A stretch of DNA of 23,056 nucleotides from a bacterium UBP2_UBA2255 (lineage in GTDB: Bacteria; Edwardsbacteria; AC1; EtOH8). The stretch covers positions 6,428 through 29,483 of the forward strand of contig DDXR01000076.1 in assembly GCA_002347565.1 (NCBI GenBank), written 5' to 3'. The position numbers were made by a program, and so were the translations under genes. This document shows positions 23,053 to 23,056 of this stretch, piece by piece; position 1 is the stretch's first letter, and the number at the start of each line of letters is the position of its first letter. The notes under the pieces were generated by a model. The model was not told where the DNA came from, searched no databases, and saw only the letters and a program-made list of their open reading frames with translations.

Positions 23053-23056
23053 TCAG

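Overview
The window looks like a piece of a GC-rich, probably diderm chromosome from an uncultivated bacterium, most likely a metagenome contig. The diderm reading rests on a lipoprotein fusing tetratricopeptide-like repeats to a periplasmic-binding fold, on several Sec signal peptides, and on consensus sigma-70 promoters. The order holB, yaaT (PSP1/RicT), metG is conserved in many phyla and does not fix the lineage. The right end finishes in a nine-A plus thirteen-G run that looks like a contig-end artefact.

Left block, minus strand, 6840 to 1. A consensus promoter (TTGACA, 17 bp, TATACT) leads a run of genes: a repeat plus periplasmic-binding lipoprotein, an AT-richer small membrane protein, holB with a TTG start, yaaT, metG with a C-terminal tRNA-binding domain, a REP-like palindrome, and an unrecognised gene cut by the window edge. 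Upstream of the promoter, 6869 to 7371 holds a non-coding hairpin-rich block bounded by a perfect 12-bp direct repeat. It looks like a MITE-like insertion.

Middle block, plus strand, 8127 to 18808. Overlapping divergent promoters separate a SAM methyltransferase (minus) from a tightly packed plus-strand operon. Its genes are a secreted, membrane-anchored protein ending in a Cys-Ala repeat tail, a zinc-ribbon protein, a DUF4846 protein, a four-helix membrane protein, an MFS transporter, a DUF167 protein with no ordinary start codon, a second small membrane protein, and a radical SAM/SPASM protein with a PqqD-like N-terminus. Most junctions overlap or nearly touch. The radical SAM stop codon overlaps a copy of the first codons of a lysine 6-dehydrogenase-like gene, but the complete gene lies about 2.9 kb further on. 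Between them are an AT-rich orphan gene, rsgA, and a second AT-rich orphan gene, separated by short remnants of the radical SAM 3' end and the dehydrogenase 5' end. This broken and re-copied junction is the most unusual structure here.

Right block. A strong hairpin and a 167-bp palindromic repeat sit between the dehydrogenase and a convergent minus-strand operon (bcp/prxQ peroxiredoxin, DUF985 cupin, membrane-anchored metallophosphoesterase). A consensus promoter drives a plus-strand cyclophilin followed by an intrinsic terminator. The last gene encodes a secreted protein that resembles contractile-tail tube (gp19-like) domains.

The candidate new system is the middle operon: a Cys-Ala-tailed surface protein, a peptide-maturase-like radical SAM enzyme and a dehydrogenase that appear to have been one transcription unit. 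No substrate relationship is proven by the sequence.
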